Assembly: GCA_024637315.1 (NCBI GenBank)
Contig: JAGXFH010000038.1
Location: 40,122-104,121 of the forward strand
Direction: 5' to 3'
DNA length: 64,000 nt
Source: Brevirhabdus sp.
GTDB taxonomy: Bacteria > Pseudomonadota > Alphaproteobacteria > Rhodobacterales > Rhodobacteraceae
The notes under the pieces were generated by a model that was given only the letters and a program-made list of their open reading frames with translations, did not search any database and was not told the origin of the DNA. The position numbers and the translations under genes are program-made. This document shows, one piece after another, positions 38,160 through 48,370 of the stretch. Each line of letters opens with the position of its first letter. Within the stretch, counting starts at the first letter, position 1.

Positions 38160-39167
38160 ATGGCGAAGGCTCCCGAAAAATCCCGTTATTTCAACATCAT
38201 GATAATCGGCCAACACGGCCGGCTGATGTATGAGGCGGTCCTGTTCGCCGCCTCCTTGCGCCATTCGGATCCGAACTTCAAAGGCAGGCTGTTCATCGCC
38301 GAGCCGCAACCCGGAGAGTGCTGGAAAAACGATCCGCGCATCCGCAACGATGCCGTGCGCGAGTTATTGACCGATACGCTGAACGCCGAAATCCTGCCGT
38401 TTGCCACCCGGCATTTCGGTGATGACTATCCCTACGGGAACAAGATCGAGGCCCTGCTGGCTCTGCCGAAGGACGAACCGTTCATCTTTTTCGATACCGA
38501 CACGCTGATCACCGGTCCGCTGTCATCGGTGCCGTTCGACTTCGACCGGCCATCCGCCTCCCTGCAGGTCGAAGGCACCTGGCCGTTGCCCGATCTTTAC
38601 GGGCCGGGGTATGCCGGAATCTGGAAATCTTTGTACGATCGTTTCGATCTGGACTTCGAAACCTCGTTGGACACCAAACAACCCTATGAGTACTGGCGCC
38701 GGTACTTGTATTTCAATGCCGGCTGGTTCTTTCACCGCTGCCCGCACCAGTTCGGACAACGATTTCTGGACTATGCACTGGCAATCCGGTCGGACCCCGG
38801 CGAGGCGCTGGCGGCGCAGACGCTCGACCCCTGGCTCGATCAGATCGCCCTGCCGCTCGTGGTTCACTCCTTCGGCGGCGGGCGTCAGACGATTCCCTCT
38901 GGCCTTCTGGATGGCAAGGTGAGCTGCCACTATCGCACATTCCCCTTGCTTTATGCGCGCGAAACCGACGCGGTGCTGCAGGTTCTGGAAGACATCTCGG
39001 CGCCCAACAAGATCAAGAAGGTTCTCAAGCAGTACGATCCGATCAAGCGAATGGTCTACCAGAACCGAGGCACCAAGGTTCGGACGCTGTTTGACCGCGA
39101 TGACCTTCCGCGCCGCGAGCAGGTGATCCGCAATCGGATCAAGAAGGCAGGGTTCTGGATGCGCTGA
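38160..39167 (+). CDS. Conserved hypothetical, glycosyltransferase-like (GT-A-like DxD)
   Basis: NIMIIGQHGRLMYEAVLFAASLRHSDPNFKGRLFIAEP...EPFIFFDTDTLITGPL; FDTDT resembles a DxD motif. Confidence 0.6.
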   Translation: MAKAPEKSRYFNIMIIGQHGRLMYEAVLFAASLRHSDPNFKGRLFIAEPQPGECWKNDPRIRNDAVRELLTDTLNAEILPFATRHFGDDYPYGNKIEALLALPKDEPFIFFDTDTLITGPLSSVPFDFDRPSASLQVEGTWPLPDLYGPGYAGIWKSLYDRFDLDFETSLDTKQPYEYWRRYLYFNAGWFFHRCPHQFGQRFLDYALAIRSDPGEALAAQTLDPWLDQIALPLVVHSFGGGRQTIPSGLLDGKVSCHYRTFPLLYARETDAVLQVLEDISAPNKIKKVLKQYDPIKRMVYQNRGTKVRTLFDRDDLPRREQVIRNRIKKAGFWMR

Positions 39168-39273
39168 CCGGCATCGATGCTGAGGCATCCGATGACGCTA
39201 TATCACATGCGCAGTTGCACACCGGCCCTGCGCTGCCCTAAACCAGAGTCGAACTCATCACAGGGAGACCAAA

Positions 39274-40569
39274 ATGTCCGACGATGCGCCGACCTACGGC
39301 TTTGATACCTTGCAAGTCCATGCCGGATCCCGGCCCGATCCGGCGACCGGCGCGCGGCAGACACCGATCTACCAGTCGACCGCCTATGTGTTTCGTGACG
39401 CCGAGCATGCGGCGGCCCTGTTCAACCTTCAGGAAGTCGGATTCATCTATTCGCGCTTGACCAACCCGACCGTCGCCGTTCTGCAAGAGCGTATCGCGAC
39501 GTTGGAGGGCGGCGTCGGCGCCGTGTGCTGTTCTTCTGGTCATGCGGCGCAGATCATGGCGCTGTTTCCGTTGATGGGTCCGGGACGCAATGTGGTTGCC
39601 TCGACCCGGCTCTACGGCGGCACGGTTACGCAATTCGGCCAGACCATCAAGCGCTTCGGCTGGTCGGCGACGTTCGTCGATACCGATGATCTGGACGCGG
39701 TCAGGGCCGCCATCGACGACGACACCCGCGCGCTGTTTTGCGAGTCGATCGCCAATCCCGGCGGCTACATCACCGACATCGACGCGATGGCGAAGATCGC
39801 CCAAGAGGCCGGCATACCGCTGATCGTCGACAACACCTCGGCCACGCCCTATCTCTGCCGACCCTTCGAACACGGCGCGTCGCTGATCGTGCATTCGACC
39901 ACCAAGTACCTGACCGGCAATGGAACCGTCACCGGCGGCTGCGTCGTGGATAGCGGCACGTTCGACTGGTCGGCGAGTGACAAGTTTCCCTCGCTCTCGG
40001 CCCCCGAGCCAGCCTATCACGGGCTGAAATTCCACGAGACCTTCGGCCCGCTCGCCTACACGTTCCACGGCATCGCCATCGGTTTGCGCGATCTTGGTAT
40101 GACGATGAACCCCCAGGCGGCGCATTACACGCTGCTCGGGATCGAGACGCTGTCGTTGCGGATGGAGCGCCATGTCGCCAATGCCCGCAAGGTAGCGAAA
40201 TGGCTGGAGGATGATCCTCGCGTCGAATCCGTGACATATGCCGGGCTGCCCTCTTCGCCCTATTACAGCCGGATCGAAAAGATCTGCCCGCGTGGCGCGG
40301 GGGCGCTGTTCACCTTCGCGATAAAGGGCGGCTACGAGGCCTGCGTCAAGCTGGTCGATGCGGTCGAGATCTTCAGCCATGTCGCCAATCTGGGAGATAC
40401 GCGGTCGCTGATCATCCATTCCGCCTCGACCACGCACCGGCAACTGACCGAAGACCAGCAGAAGGCCGCCGGGGCCGCGCCGAACATGGTGCGCCTGTCG
40501 ATCGGGATCGAGGATGCGGACGATTTGATCGCGGATCTCGATCAGGCCCTGTCCAAGGCCACCGCCTGA
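39274..40569 (+). CDS. metY: O-acetylhomoserine aminocarboxypropyltransferase / cysteine synthase
   Basis: YGFDTLQVHAGSRPDPATGARQTPIYQSTAYVF, YSRLTNPTVAVLQERIATLEGG, HSTTKYLTGNGTVTGG. Confidence 0.94.
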   Translation: MSDDAPTYGFDTLQVHAGSRPDPATGARQTPIYQSTAYVFRDAEHAAALFNLQEVGFIYSRLTNPTVAVLQERIATLEGGVGAVCCSSGHAAQIMALFPLMGPGRNVVASTRLYGGTVTQFGQTIKRFGWSATFVDTDDLDAVRAAIDDDTRALFCESIANPGGYITDIDAMAKIAQEAGIPLIVDNTSATPYLCRPFEHGASLIVHSTTKYLTGNGTVTGGCVVDSGTFDWSASDKFPSLSAPEPAYHGLKFHETFGPLAYTFHGIAIGLRDLGMTMNPQAAHYTLLGIETLSLRMERHVANARKVAKWLEDDPRVESVTYAGLPSSPYYSRIEKICPRGAGALFTFAIKGGYEACVKLVDAVEIFSHVANLGDTRSLIIHSASTTHRQLTEDQQKAAGAAPNMVRLSIGIEDADDLIADLDQALSKATA

Positions 40570-40580
40570 TTGCGGTTCTG

Positions 40581-40606
40581 GGGGCGGCGCAACCGCCGCC
40601 CCTTCC
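40581..40606. terminator. Probable terminator between convergent metY and SIMPL gene
   Basis: Stem ggggcggcg (40581-40589) / cgccgcccc (40594-40602) followed by ttccct. Confidence 0.6.
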
Positions 40607-41290
40607 CTATTCGACGATCTCGAACTCGACCCTGACCTGCGCGGCGATGGCGACCTCGCCCTCGGCGATTGGCACCGCCGCCTCCATCGTGGCTCCTCGG
40701 GCAAACATCGGCTGCGGCATTTGGCCGGTTTGTTCAGAAAGTTCGGCAATCGGCCCCAGAGTGACCCCGGCCGCTTCGGCATAAAGCCTGGCCTTGCGCA
40801 ACGCCTCGGTCACAGCCGCTCTTCGCGCCTCGTCCATCACCGGGTCGGGATCCTGCAGACCAAAGGTCAGGCCGTTGAAGGTGTTGGCACCGTTGCGCAC
40901 GACGTCATCCAGAATTCCCCCCAACGCCTTCAGATCGCGCACGCGCACCGTCACCTGGTTGCTGGCGACGAAACCGACGATGCTGTTCGTCCCGGTGCTT
41001 TGATTGTTCGCCCAGTTGGGCGACAGCGACAGCCCACTGGTCTGGACATCGCGCGCCTCGACACCAGCCGCATCGAGCCGGTCCAGAACCGACGCTGTGG
41101 CTTCGGTGTTGGCGGCCAGCGCATCGGCCGCGTCCGCGGCCTCTGTCGTGACCCCCAGACTGATCATGGCCATATCCGGCGCAGTTTCGACGCTGGCTTC
41201 GCCAGTGACAATGATACGCCCCTCGGCCTGAACGGAAAGCGCTAGCGGGATCAGGAAGATAGCAAAAAAATGGTGTCGGCATATCGGCAT
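40607..41290 (-). CDS. SIMPL (DUF541) domain periplasmic protein
   Basis: IIVTGEASVETAPDMAMISLGVTTEAADAADALAANTEATASVLDRLDAAGVEARDVQTSGLSLSP is the SIMPL signature. Confidence 0.92.
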   Translation of the reverse strand: MPICRHHFFAIFLIPLALSVQAEGRIIVTGEASVETAPDMAMISLGVTTEAADAADALAANTEATASVLDRLDAAGVEARDVQTSGLSLSPNWANNQSTGTNSIVGFVASNQVTVRVRDLKALGGILDDVVRNGANTFNGLTFGLQDPDPVMDEARRAAVTEALRKARLYAEAAGVTLGPIAELSEQTGQMPQPMFARGATMEAAVPIAEGEVAIAAQVRVEFEIVE

Positions 41291-41452
41291 GGTTTTTCCC
41301 CTGAAAGGTCCCTGTCAAATGTCGCTTTTTTCTTGCTTGCCGACAAGGATTCAAACATCGCCCTGACTTTCACTCGGCGAAAACCTGCTATAGGTTGGGC
41401 GCAGTGGCGGGATCGCTCCTGTTTGCATCCAAACATGTGTTAGATCTGGGGA

Positions 41453-43912
41453 ATGAAACCTAATTTTGCGCTGAACCTCAGTTATGAAGGGATGAGCCTG
41501 TTGCACCGCGCAACCGGTGGATGGCGCATGGTAGGCGAGATTTCGCTCGATGATCCCGAAATGGCAGAAAAGATCAGATTTCTGCGACGAACGGCCACGG
41601 AATTGTCAGGTGGGCAGTTCGCCACCAAGCTGGTGATACCGAACTCCCAGATCCTGTTCCGTGATGTCGTCGCGCCCGGCGACACGCCCGGCGCACGGCG
41701 GGTCGAAATTCGGCGGGCGCTTGATGGGACGACGCCCTATGCGCTGGACGATCTGGTTTTCGATTGGAGCGACGCTGGCGACGATCTGGCCAAGGTCGCC
41801 GTCGTTGCATCGGTCACGCTGGAAGAAGCAGAGACCTTCGCCGCCAATCATCGTCTCAACCCGGTGTCGTTTGTGGCCAGCCCCGAGCCCGGAGACTTTA
41901 TCGGAGAGCCGTGGTTCGGAACGACTCGGCTTGCAAACGGGCTGCTGGCGAACGGCGAGACTGTCGAACGTGACGACAGCGCGATCGTGATCGTCGGCCC
42001 ACCCAAGAGTGCCGACACAACCGAAGGTGACAAGCAGAAATCGCACTTCATCTCCGTGCCGGAACAGACGACAGCCGTTTCGGAAAGTATCAAAAATCCA
42101 AGCGCTTCGGTCCGCGAGCCGCTGGCGATCGGTGGCATCGAGACGACGCTGGATCCTGACAGAAAACCCGCCGGGAAAAGCGCAGCAGCGCTCGAACAGG
42201 AACAGGAACTGCACGTCCTTGACGAAACCGGGACAAGCGATGATCCGGCGAAGCCGGGTCTTGAAACCCCGGTCTCGGAGTTGGCCTTCGCGACACGACG
42301 CGCAATGGCGGGCACCGCCGGGGCGATTGGTGCCGAGCCAAGCGAAATCGTGCCGTTGAGACTTGAGAACGTGTCGCCGCGCATCGCCCTTGTGGCGGAC
42401 AAAACTGCGCCCGCAAACTTTGTCGAATTGCCCAGGCTTGGTATCGACAATCGGCCGGCGGAGGTCACACACCTGTCGGTCACGGCCCCCGAGACAGCCG
42501 ACGACGACCGTGACACGCCTTTGTCGGATCCGGACAAGGCGACATCCAGGGCCAAGAAGCCAAACCTTTCGCTGCTGTCCGCCACTGTCGGGCAGCCACC
42601 GGCGGCGCGAGCCGCGTCAGTCGCCGGCAGCGATCTGGCCAAGACACCGACGGAACTCACCGTCTTCGGAGCGCGCAAAACCGCGCCAGTCGGCGGCAAA
42701 CCGCGTTATCTGGGCCTAGTTCTGGTGCTGGCCCTGATCTTGGCGCTGGCGGCGGCGGCGTTGCTGTCCAACTACATTCTGGGCAACGGATCAATTGTAT
42801 CTCGGGTTTTCCGGCCCGCCGATCCTGTCGCCACGCTGACGCCGGCACCAACTACACTGGACCAAGACAAGGCTCCGTTGCCCAGTGATGGTGGTCGCGT
42901 GGCTGGCCTGATGCCGCCGGAAAGTTCCGATACCACGGCAGAACCTCAAGAGCCGATGACGCGGGAAGGGCCCGAAGCGACCTATCAGGTTAGCGGCGTC
43001 TGGTCGCTAGACCCGACCGCGCCCATCGACAGCGACACGGACCGGATTGACGATCTCTATATCGCTTCGATCGACCCAGTCGTGGTTGGTCATGATGCTG
43101 TGGCTTTACCTGATGTCGAAGCCACGCTGCTTGACGTTCCGCCGGCCGCAGTTCAGTCGCCAGCGCCAGTCGGAACAGACTTTGAGCTGGACGATCGGGG
43201 CCTTGTTCGCGCCACGCCTGATGGCGCGCTGTCGCCGGATGGGGTCGTGGTATTCGCCGGGAAGCCACCGCAGACACCCGCTCCACGCCCGTCGCTGACG
43301 ACGGATCAGGTGATAAGCCAGCCTGACGAGTTGGCCGGGTTTCGCCCCCGCGCGAGACCCGGAAATCTGATCGAGGCGAATGAAAGATCCAGACTGGGTG
43401 GGCGCACGCTGTCACAATTGGCGTCACTTCGCCCACAGCCCCGACCGGCCTCAGCGCAAGAAGACCAGGCTGGCACAGAGACGCCTGCCACGAAGTTGGC
43501 GGTGCTGAAGTCGCCGTCTCCTGCCTCGCGACCATCGGATTTTTCGCGAATTGTCGAGAAGGCGATTGCCGAGGCCCAATCCTCCGCGCCCGACACATCC
43601 GAAGGCGCCACGGTGGTGACGACCGCTTCAGCCACCGTCGCCGCGCCGAAACTGCCAGCGGTGCCAACCCGTGCGAGTGTGGCGAAAGAAGCGACCGTCG
43701 CGAATGCGATCAACCTTGGAAACATCAATCTGATCGGCGTCTACGGCTCTTCCGCCAATCGCCGCGCGCTTATCCGGCTGTCGACCGGAAAATACGTCAA
43801 GGTCCAAGTCGGCGATCGCGTCGATGGCGGCCAGGTTGCCGCGATCAGCGCATCGGAAGTGCTTTACATCAAGCGAGGTCGGAAAGTGACCTTGGCCATG
43901 CCCAAGGGGTGA
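41453..43912 (+). CDS. Large single-pass membrane protein; N-terminal GspL/PilM-like region, C-terminal PilP/GspC-like region
   Basis: N-terminus NFALNLSYEGMSLLHRATGGWRMVGEISLDDPEMAEKIRFL..., one TM (YLGLVLVLALILALAAAALLSNYIL), C-terminus NLGNINLIGVYGSSANRRALIRLSTGKYVKVQVGDRVDGGQVAAISASEVLYIKRGRKVTLAM. Confidence 0.65.
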   Translation: MKPNFALNLSYEGMSLLHRATGGWRMVGEISLDDPEMAEKIRFLRRTATELSGGQFATKLVIPNSQILFRDVVAPGDTPGARRVEIRRALDGTTPYALDDLVFDWSDAGDDLAKVAVVASVTLEEAETFAANHRLNPVSFVASPEPGDFIGEPWFGTTRLANGLLANGETVERDDSAIVIVGPPKSADTTEGDKQKSHFISVPEQTTAVSESIKNPSASVREPLAIGGIETTLDPDRKPAGKSAAALEQEQELHVLDETGTSDDPAKPGLETPVSELAFATRRAMAGTAGAIGAEPSEIVPLRLENVSPRIALVADKTAPANFVELPRLGIDNRPAEVTHLSVTAPETADDDRDTPLSDPDKATSRAKKPNLSLLSATVGQPPAARAASVAGSDLAKTPTELTVFGARKTAPVGGKPRYLGLVLVLALILALAAAALLSNYILGNGSIVSRVFRPADPVATLTPAPTTLDQDKAPLPSDGGRVAGLMPPESSDTTAEPQEPMTREGPEATYQVSGVWSLDPTAPIDSDTDRIDDLYIASIDPVVVGHDAVALPDVEATLLDVPPAAVQSPAPVGTDFELDDRGLVRATPDGALSPDGVVVFAGKPPQTPAPRPSLTTDQVISQPDELAGFRPRARPGNLIEANERSRLGGRTLSQLASLRPQPRPASAQEDQAGTETPATKLAVLKSPSPASRPSDFSRIVEKAIAEAQSSAPDTSEGATVVTTASATVAAPKLPAVPTRASVAKEATVANAINLGNINLIGVYGSSANRRALIRLSTGKYVKVQVGDRVDGGQVAAISASEVLYIKRGRKVTLAMPKG

Positions 43913-43997
43913 CTGCCGCAGGTCGAGCCGGGACCAGCGCTGGCCAGAGGCTGGACTCCTGGGAAATCCCACCGCCGACCGCTTCCCCGTTGGATGA

Positions 43998-45092
43998 CTA
44001 GTCGGAGGTCAGAACGCCGCGGTCGATCTGGTCCTGTTCGATGGACTCGAAGAGCGCACGAAAGTTGCCCTCGCCGAACCCGTCATCACCCTTGCGCTGG
44101 ATGAATTCGAAGAAGATCGGCCCGATCACGGTTTTCGAGAATATCTGCAAGAGGATCCGGGTTTCACCACCATCGACCACGCCTTCGCCGTCGATCAGTA
44201 TGCCATGCTTCTTCATCTTCTCGATCGGCTCTTCATGGTCAACGACGCGATCGCGGCTCAGCTCATAATAGGCGTCGGGTGGGGCGGGCATGAACTTCAC
44301 CCCGCGCTCGGCAATGGCATTCGTGGCGCTGTATATGTCCTTGGCCCCGACCGCGATATGCTGGATGCCTTCACCATTGTAGCGTTTGAGGTATTCGACG
44401 ATCTGGCCCTTGTCGCCGCGATCCTCGTTGATCGGAATGCGGATCCGGCCGCAGGGCGAGGTCAGGGCGCGCGACAGCAGGCCGGTGAACTTGCCCTCGA
44501 TGTCGAAGAAACGGATTTCCTTGAAGTTGAAGATGTCGCAGTAAAACCGGAACCAGACATCCATGTTGCCCTTGTGGACGTTATGGGTCAGGTGATCGAG
44601 GTAATAAAAGCCGACGCCTGCGGGATGCGCCTTCGACACCCAGTCGAATTCCTCGTTATAGGGATTGGCCTCGTAATACCTGTCTATGAAATAGATCAGG
44701 CTGCCGCCGATGCCGACAACCGCGGGCACATCCATGGTCTTGTCATCGCCCTCGTAGGGCGTGGCGCCCTTCGAAACGGCATGCTTGAATGCATGGTCCG
44801 CATCCACGACGCGCCAGGCCATCGCCGGGGCGCAAGGGCCGTGTTCTTCCACGAACCGGGCGGCGAAGCTGCCCGGTTCGGCATTCAGGACATAGGTGAT
44901 ATCGCCCTGCTGCCACAGCTCGACGGCCTTCGATTTGTGGGTCGCGGTATGGACATAGCCCATTCGGCCAAAGAGATCGCGCAGCACCTGCGGATCCTCA
45001 TGCGCGAACTCGACGAATTCGAAGCCGTCGGTGCCTGCCGGATTGTTGTCTGAAATCGTCGCCTTGGGGGCGTTGTGGGGGAACGGACCCAT
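43998..45092 (-). CDS. hppD: 4-hydroxyphenylpyruvate dioxygenase
   Basis: DGFEFVEFAHEDPQVLRDLFGRMGYVHTATHKSK; YNGEGIQHIAVGAKDIY; GPIFFEFIQRKGDDGFGEGNFRALFESIEQDQ. Confidence 0.96.
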   Translation of the reverse strand: MGPFPHNAPKATISDNNPAGTDGFEFVEFAHEDPQVLRDLFGRMGYVHTATHKSKAVELWQQGDITYVLNAEPGSFAARFVEEHGPCAPAMAWRVVDADHAFKHAVSKGATPYEGDDKTMDVPAVVGIGGSLIYFIDRYYEANPYNEEFDWVSKAHPAGVGFYYLDHLTHNVHKGNMDVWFRFYCDIFNFKEIRFFDIEGKFTGLLSRALTSPCGRIRIPINEDRGDKGQIVEYLKRYNGEGIQHIAVGAKDIYSATNAIAERGVKFMPAPPDAYYELSRDRVVDHEEPIEKMKKHGILIDGEGVVDGGETRILLQIFSKTVIGPIFFEFIQRKGDDGFGEGNFRALFESIEQDQIDRGVLTSD

Positions 45093-45211
45093 GATAAATC
45101 TCCTGTTTGCGCGCTTAGGCCGATCGTACCGCACTTTTCATGGAAAAGTTGCGCATTATGGATACCGTTGTGGGTTCTGTTTGCGGTGCATCTGCGCTAT
45201 TGTTATATTTC

Positions 45212-45685
45212 ATGCAGGATATCCGCACCAAACTTGACGAAACCGACAGCCGGCTTTTGGCCGCGCTGCAGCAGAACGCGCATCTGACAAGCCAGGAACT
45301 GGGCGAGCTTCTGCGCCTATCGCCAAGTCAGGCCGGACGGCGGCGGCAGCGGCTGGAAACCGAAGGGTTCATCGAAGGCTATGCGGCGCGCCTCTGTGCC
45401 CGCAAACTCGGCCTTGCAGTCCAGGCCTTCGTGCAGGTGCAGATGGCGACCCATGCGCCCGAACAGGTCAAGACCTTCAGCCGGATCGTCGAATTGCGGC
45501 CCGAGATCATCAGCGCGTGGACATTGACCGGCGAGGCGGATTATTTGTTGCGAGTATATTGTGAAGATCTTGCCGCGCTCAATACGTTGATCCATGACGT
45601 CCTGTTGCCGCATGCCGCCGTGGCACGGGTGCACAGCCAGATTGTCATGGACCAGTTCAAACCGGACGCGCCGCTGCCGACCTAG
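45212..45685 (+). CDS. Lrp/AsnC family transcriptional regulator
   Basis: LDETDSRLLAALQQNAHLTSQELGELLRLSPSQAGRRRQRLETEGFIEGYAA; divergent from hppD. Confidence 0.93.
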   Translation: MQDIRTKLDETDSRLLAALQQNAHLTSQELGELLRLSPSQAGRRRQRLETEGFIEGYAARLCARKLGLAVQAFVQVQMATHAPEQVKTFSRIVELRPEIISAWTLTGEADYLLRVYCEDLAALNTLIHDVLLPHAAVARVHSQIVMDQFKPDAPLPT

Positions 45686-45694
45686 GAGAAACCA

Positions 45695-47614
45695 TTGGAA
45701 GGCTTCCTGTTCCAGTCGACGATCTACCTGGCTGCCGCTGTCATTGCGGTGCCGATAGCTGCACGGCTGGGGCTGGGTTCGGTGCTGGGCTACCTGACGG
45801 CCGGCATCGTGATCGGCCCGATCCTGGGCCTCGTGGGCGCGGAAAGCGAAGATCTGCGTCATTTCGCCGAATTCGGCGTCGTGATGATGCTGTTCCTGAT
45901 CGGACTGGAACTGGAACCGCGCGCACTTTGGGACATGCGACATCGGCTTTTGGGGCTGGGCGGCGCGCAGATCGTATTGACCATGCTGGCGGTCATGGGC
46001 GGCGCCATGGCGTTGGGATTGCCCTGGAATGAGGGACTGGCGATCGGGATGATCTTTGCGCTCTCCTCGACCGCGATCGTCTTGCAGACGCTTTCGGAAA
46101 AGGGGTTGATGCGCACCTCTGGGGGGCGGTCGGCGTTTTCGGTGCTTCTGACGCAGGACATCGCGGTGATCCCGATGCTGATCAGCCTGCCGCTGCTGGC
46201 GATTGGCCGCACCGTGCATCAACCGGAAGCCGAGGCGCACGAGTCAGTGGGAGATTCCGTCGGACCGACGGCCGAGGGCATGCACAATGTCGCCGTGACC
46301 TTCATCGCCGAACTGCCGGGCTGGGGCGCCGCCCTGGTCACACTCGGTGCGGTGGGGCTGGTCATCGTGATGGGGCTTTACGCCTTCCCGCCGGTCTTTC
46401 GCTTCATCAACGCCGCGCGGCTGCGCGAGCTGCACACCGCCTTCGCCCTGCTCATCGTTGTTTCGATTGCCTTTCTGATGAGCATCGTCGGATTGTCTGC
46501 CGCATTGGGTACGTTTCTGGCCGGAGTCGTGCTGGCCAACTCTGAGTTCCGGCACGAACTGGAAAGCGACCTTGAACCGTTCAAGGGCCTGCTGCTGGGT
46601 CTTTTCTTCATCACCGTGGGGGCCGGAATCAATTTCACGGTGATCTTCGACCGCCCGATGACGGTTCTGGGTATGGCGCTTGCGGTCATGCTGCTGAAAG
46701 GCGTGATCCTGTTCGGGCTTGCGCTGATCTTCCGGTTGCGGCAGCGAAACCTGTGGCTGTTCACCCTGGGTCTGGCTCAGGCCGGAGAATTCGGCTTCGT
46801 TCTGGTATCGTTCTCGGTCCAACAGGACGTGCTGCCGTTTCGGATGGGCGAAATGCTGCTGGTGGTCGTCGCGCTTTCGATGCTGCTGACACCGCTGTTC
46901 TTCATCCTCTATGAATACCTGTCCAAGCGGATGACCGAAGCCAGCGAAATCACGCCGGATGACGAGATCAAAGAGACCGGCCCGGTCATCATCGCCGGGA
47001 TCGGACGCTTCGGGCAAGTGGTCAACCGCCTGGTGCAATTGTCCGGCTTTCAGACGACCGTGGTCGATCACGACCTCAAAACCATTCAGCTGATGCGCAA
47101 ATTCGGCTTCAAGGGCTATTTTGGCGACCCGACCCGCCCAGAACTGCTGCATGCTGCCGGACTGAACGATGCGAAGGTGCTGGTAGTGGCGCTTGATGAT
47201 CGAGAGGCAGCAATCAAACTGGTGACCTTTGCCCGCAAATCCCGGCCCGATCTGCACATCGTGGCACGCGCCTTCGACCGGCTGCACGTCTTCCAGCTTT
47301 ATGCTGCAGGGGCCGATGACATCGTGCGCGAAATGTTCGACAGCTCGCTTAGGGCAGGCCGCTATGTACTGGAAAACGTGGGCCTTTCCGAATACGAGGC
47401 CGCCAATGCCGAAGAGACTTTCTTTCAAATGGATCGCGTCGCGCTTCGGGAACTGGCCCGGCTTTGGGACCCGGAAATGCCGATCTCGGAAAATCAGGCC
47501 TATGTCGCCAAGGCACGCGAACTGGACAAGGATCTGGAGACCGAACTGCTGGCGCAACTGGAGGAAATGAAAAGGACCGGGACCGCGGGCCGGCCAGAGC
47601 GTAAACGCCGGTAA
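45695..47614 (+). CDS. CPA2-family monovalent cation:H+ antiporter with TrkA-N domain (KefB/KefC-like)
   Basis: GSVLGYLTAGIVIGPILGL, ALSSTAIVLQTL, ANSEFRHELESDLEPFKGLLLGLFFITVG; RCK domain PVIIAGIGRFGQVVNRLV. Confidence 0.94.
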   Translation: MEGFLFQSTIYLAAAVIAVPIAARLGLGSVLGYLTAGIVIGPILGLVGAESEDLRHFAEFGVVMMLFLIGLELEPRALWDMRHRLLGLGGAQIVLTMLAVMGGAMALGLPWNEGLAIGMIFALSSTAIVLQTLSEKGLMRTSGGRSAFSVLLTQDIAVIPMLISLPLLAIGRTVHQPEAEAHESVGDSVGPTAEGMHNVAVTFIAELPGWGAALVTLGAVGLVIVMGLYAFPPVFRFINAARLRELHTAFALLIVVSIAFLMSIVGLSAALGTFLAGVVLANSEFRHELESDLEPFKGLLLGLFFITVGAGINFTVIFDRPMTVLGMALAVMLLKGVILFGLALIFRLRQRNLWLFTLGLAQAGEFGFVLVSFSVQQDVLPFRMGEMLLVVVALSMLLTPLFFILYEYLSKRMTEASEITPDDEIKETGPVIIAGIGRFGQVVNRLVQLSGFQTTVVDHDLKTIQLMRKFGFKGYFGDPTRPELLHAAGLNDAKVLVVALDDREAAIKLVTFARKSRPDLHIVARAFDRLHVFQLYAAGADDIVREMFDSSLRAGRYVLENVGLSEYEAANAEETFFQMDRVALRELARLWDPEMPISENQAYVAKARELDKDLETELLAQLEEMKRTGTAGRPERKRR

Positions 47615-47617
47615 AGT

Positions 47618-47837
47618 GGTTTGCGCGGGTGCCCGCTTCGGCCACGAGCGCACGCTGACCACCATCGCCGATCTGCGTGTTGAGGAACTGACCGCGGCCG
47701 GGATGTCGGATGGGCCAGTGAACCGAGCCGGCTTCGAGACCTACATCGAAACACAGCTCGCGCCGACGCTGCTGCCCGGCGATGTGATGATCGGCCGCTC
47801 TCAGAAAGCTTTTGACGGCATCTTGCACCGCAAGTAG
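47618..47837 (+). pseudogene. IS630-family transposase fragment
   Basis: FGHERTLTTIADLRVEELTAAGMSDGPVNRAGFETYIETQLAPTLLPGDVMI resembles the IS630 DDE core (…DGPINGERFRAYVEQ.L.PTLRPGDVVI…); remainder missing. Confidence 0.7.
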
Positions 47838-48349
47838 GCCCCACGATCATCCTGATCGCAGCCCAGACAGGCCTCGGCCTGCTTGTTTTGCTGCAGACAG
47901 TACGGCGCACACTCGGCCTCGCTGAGCTCTGGCGTCAGATGGCGCGGGGCCACATAGGTTGGACAGGTGATCTCCTGGCGCCCGCCAGAAACCGCTCGCG
48001 CAGGGTCGTATTGCAGTCCAGCGCCTTGGCGTCAGGGTTGCAGCTTGGCCGAACCGCCTCGCTGCTGGCCGAGCCTAAGCAACGCTCTTTCGTCGCGAAA
48101 ACAGGCGGCCGGCAGAGACTGACGCATGTTCCCGATCCTCTGGATCATCAGACACAAAGCGGTCGCCTAAAGCGTTTCGGCAAAAGAGTGAATCGGAATT
48201 GCGCTGCCTCTCGCTGCGCTCGAACGAGAATTCCGATGCCTTCTATCTCAACGATTTCCCGAAGCGCTGCAGTTTGCGGGCCGCACCACGACGAGGCCGC
48301 CAACATTGCAGTACCGGGGCTTTCCAGACACCTTTGGCAAACGCAAAAC

Positions 48350-48370
48350 GGCGCCCCCAGAGGGGGCGCC
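48350..48370 (-). terminator. Rho-independent terminator for acpP
   Basis: ggcgcccccagagggggcgcc perfect 9-bp stem; on the minus strand followed by gttttgcgttt. Confidence 0.75.
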
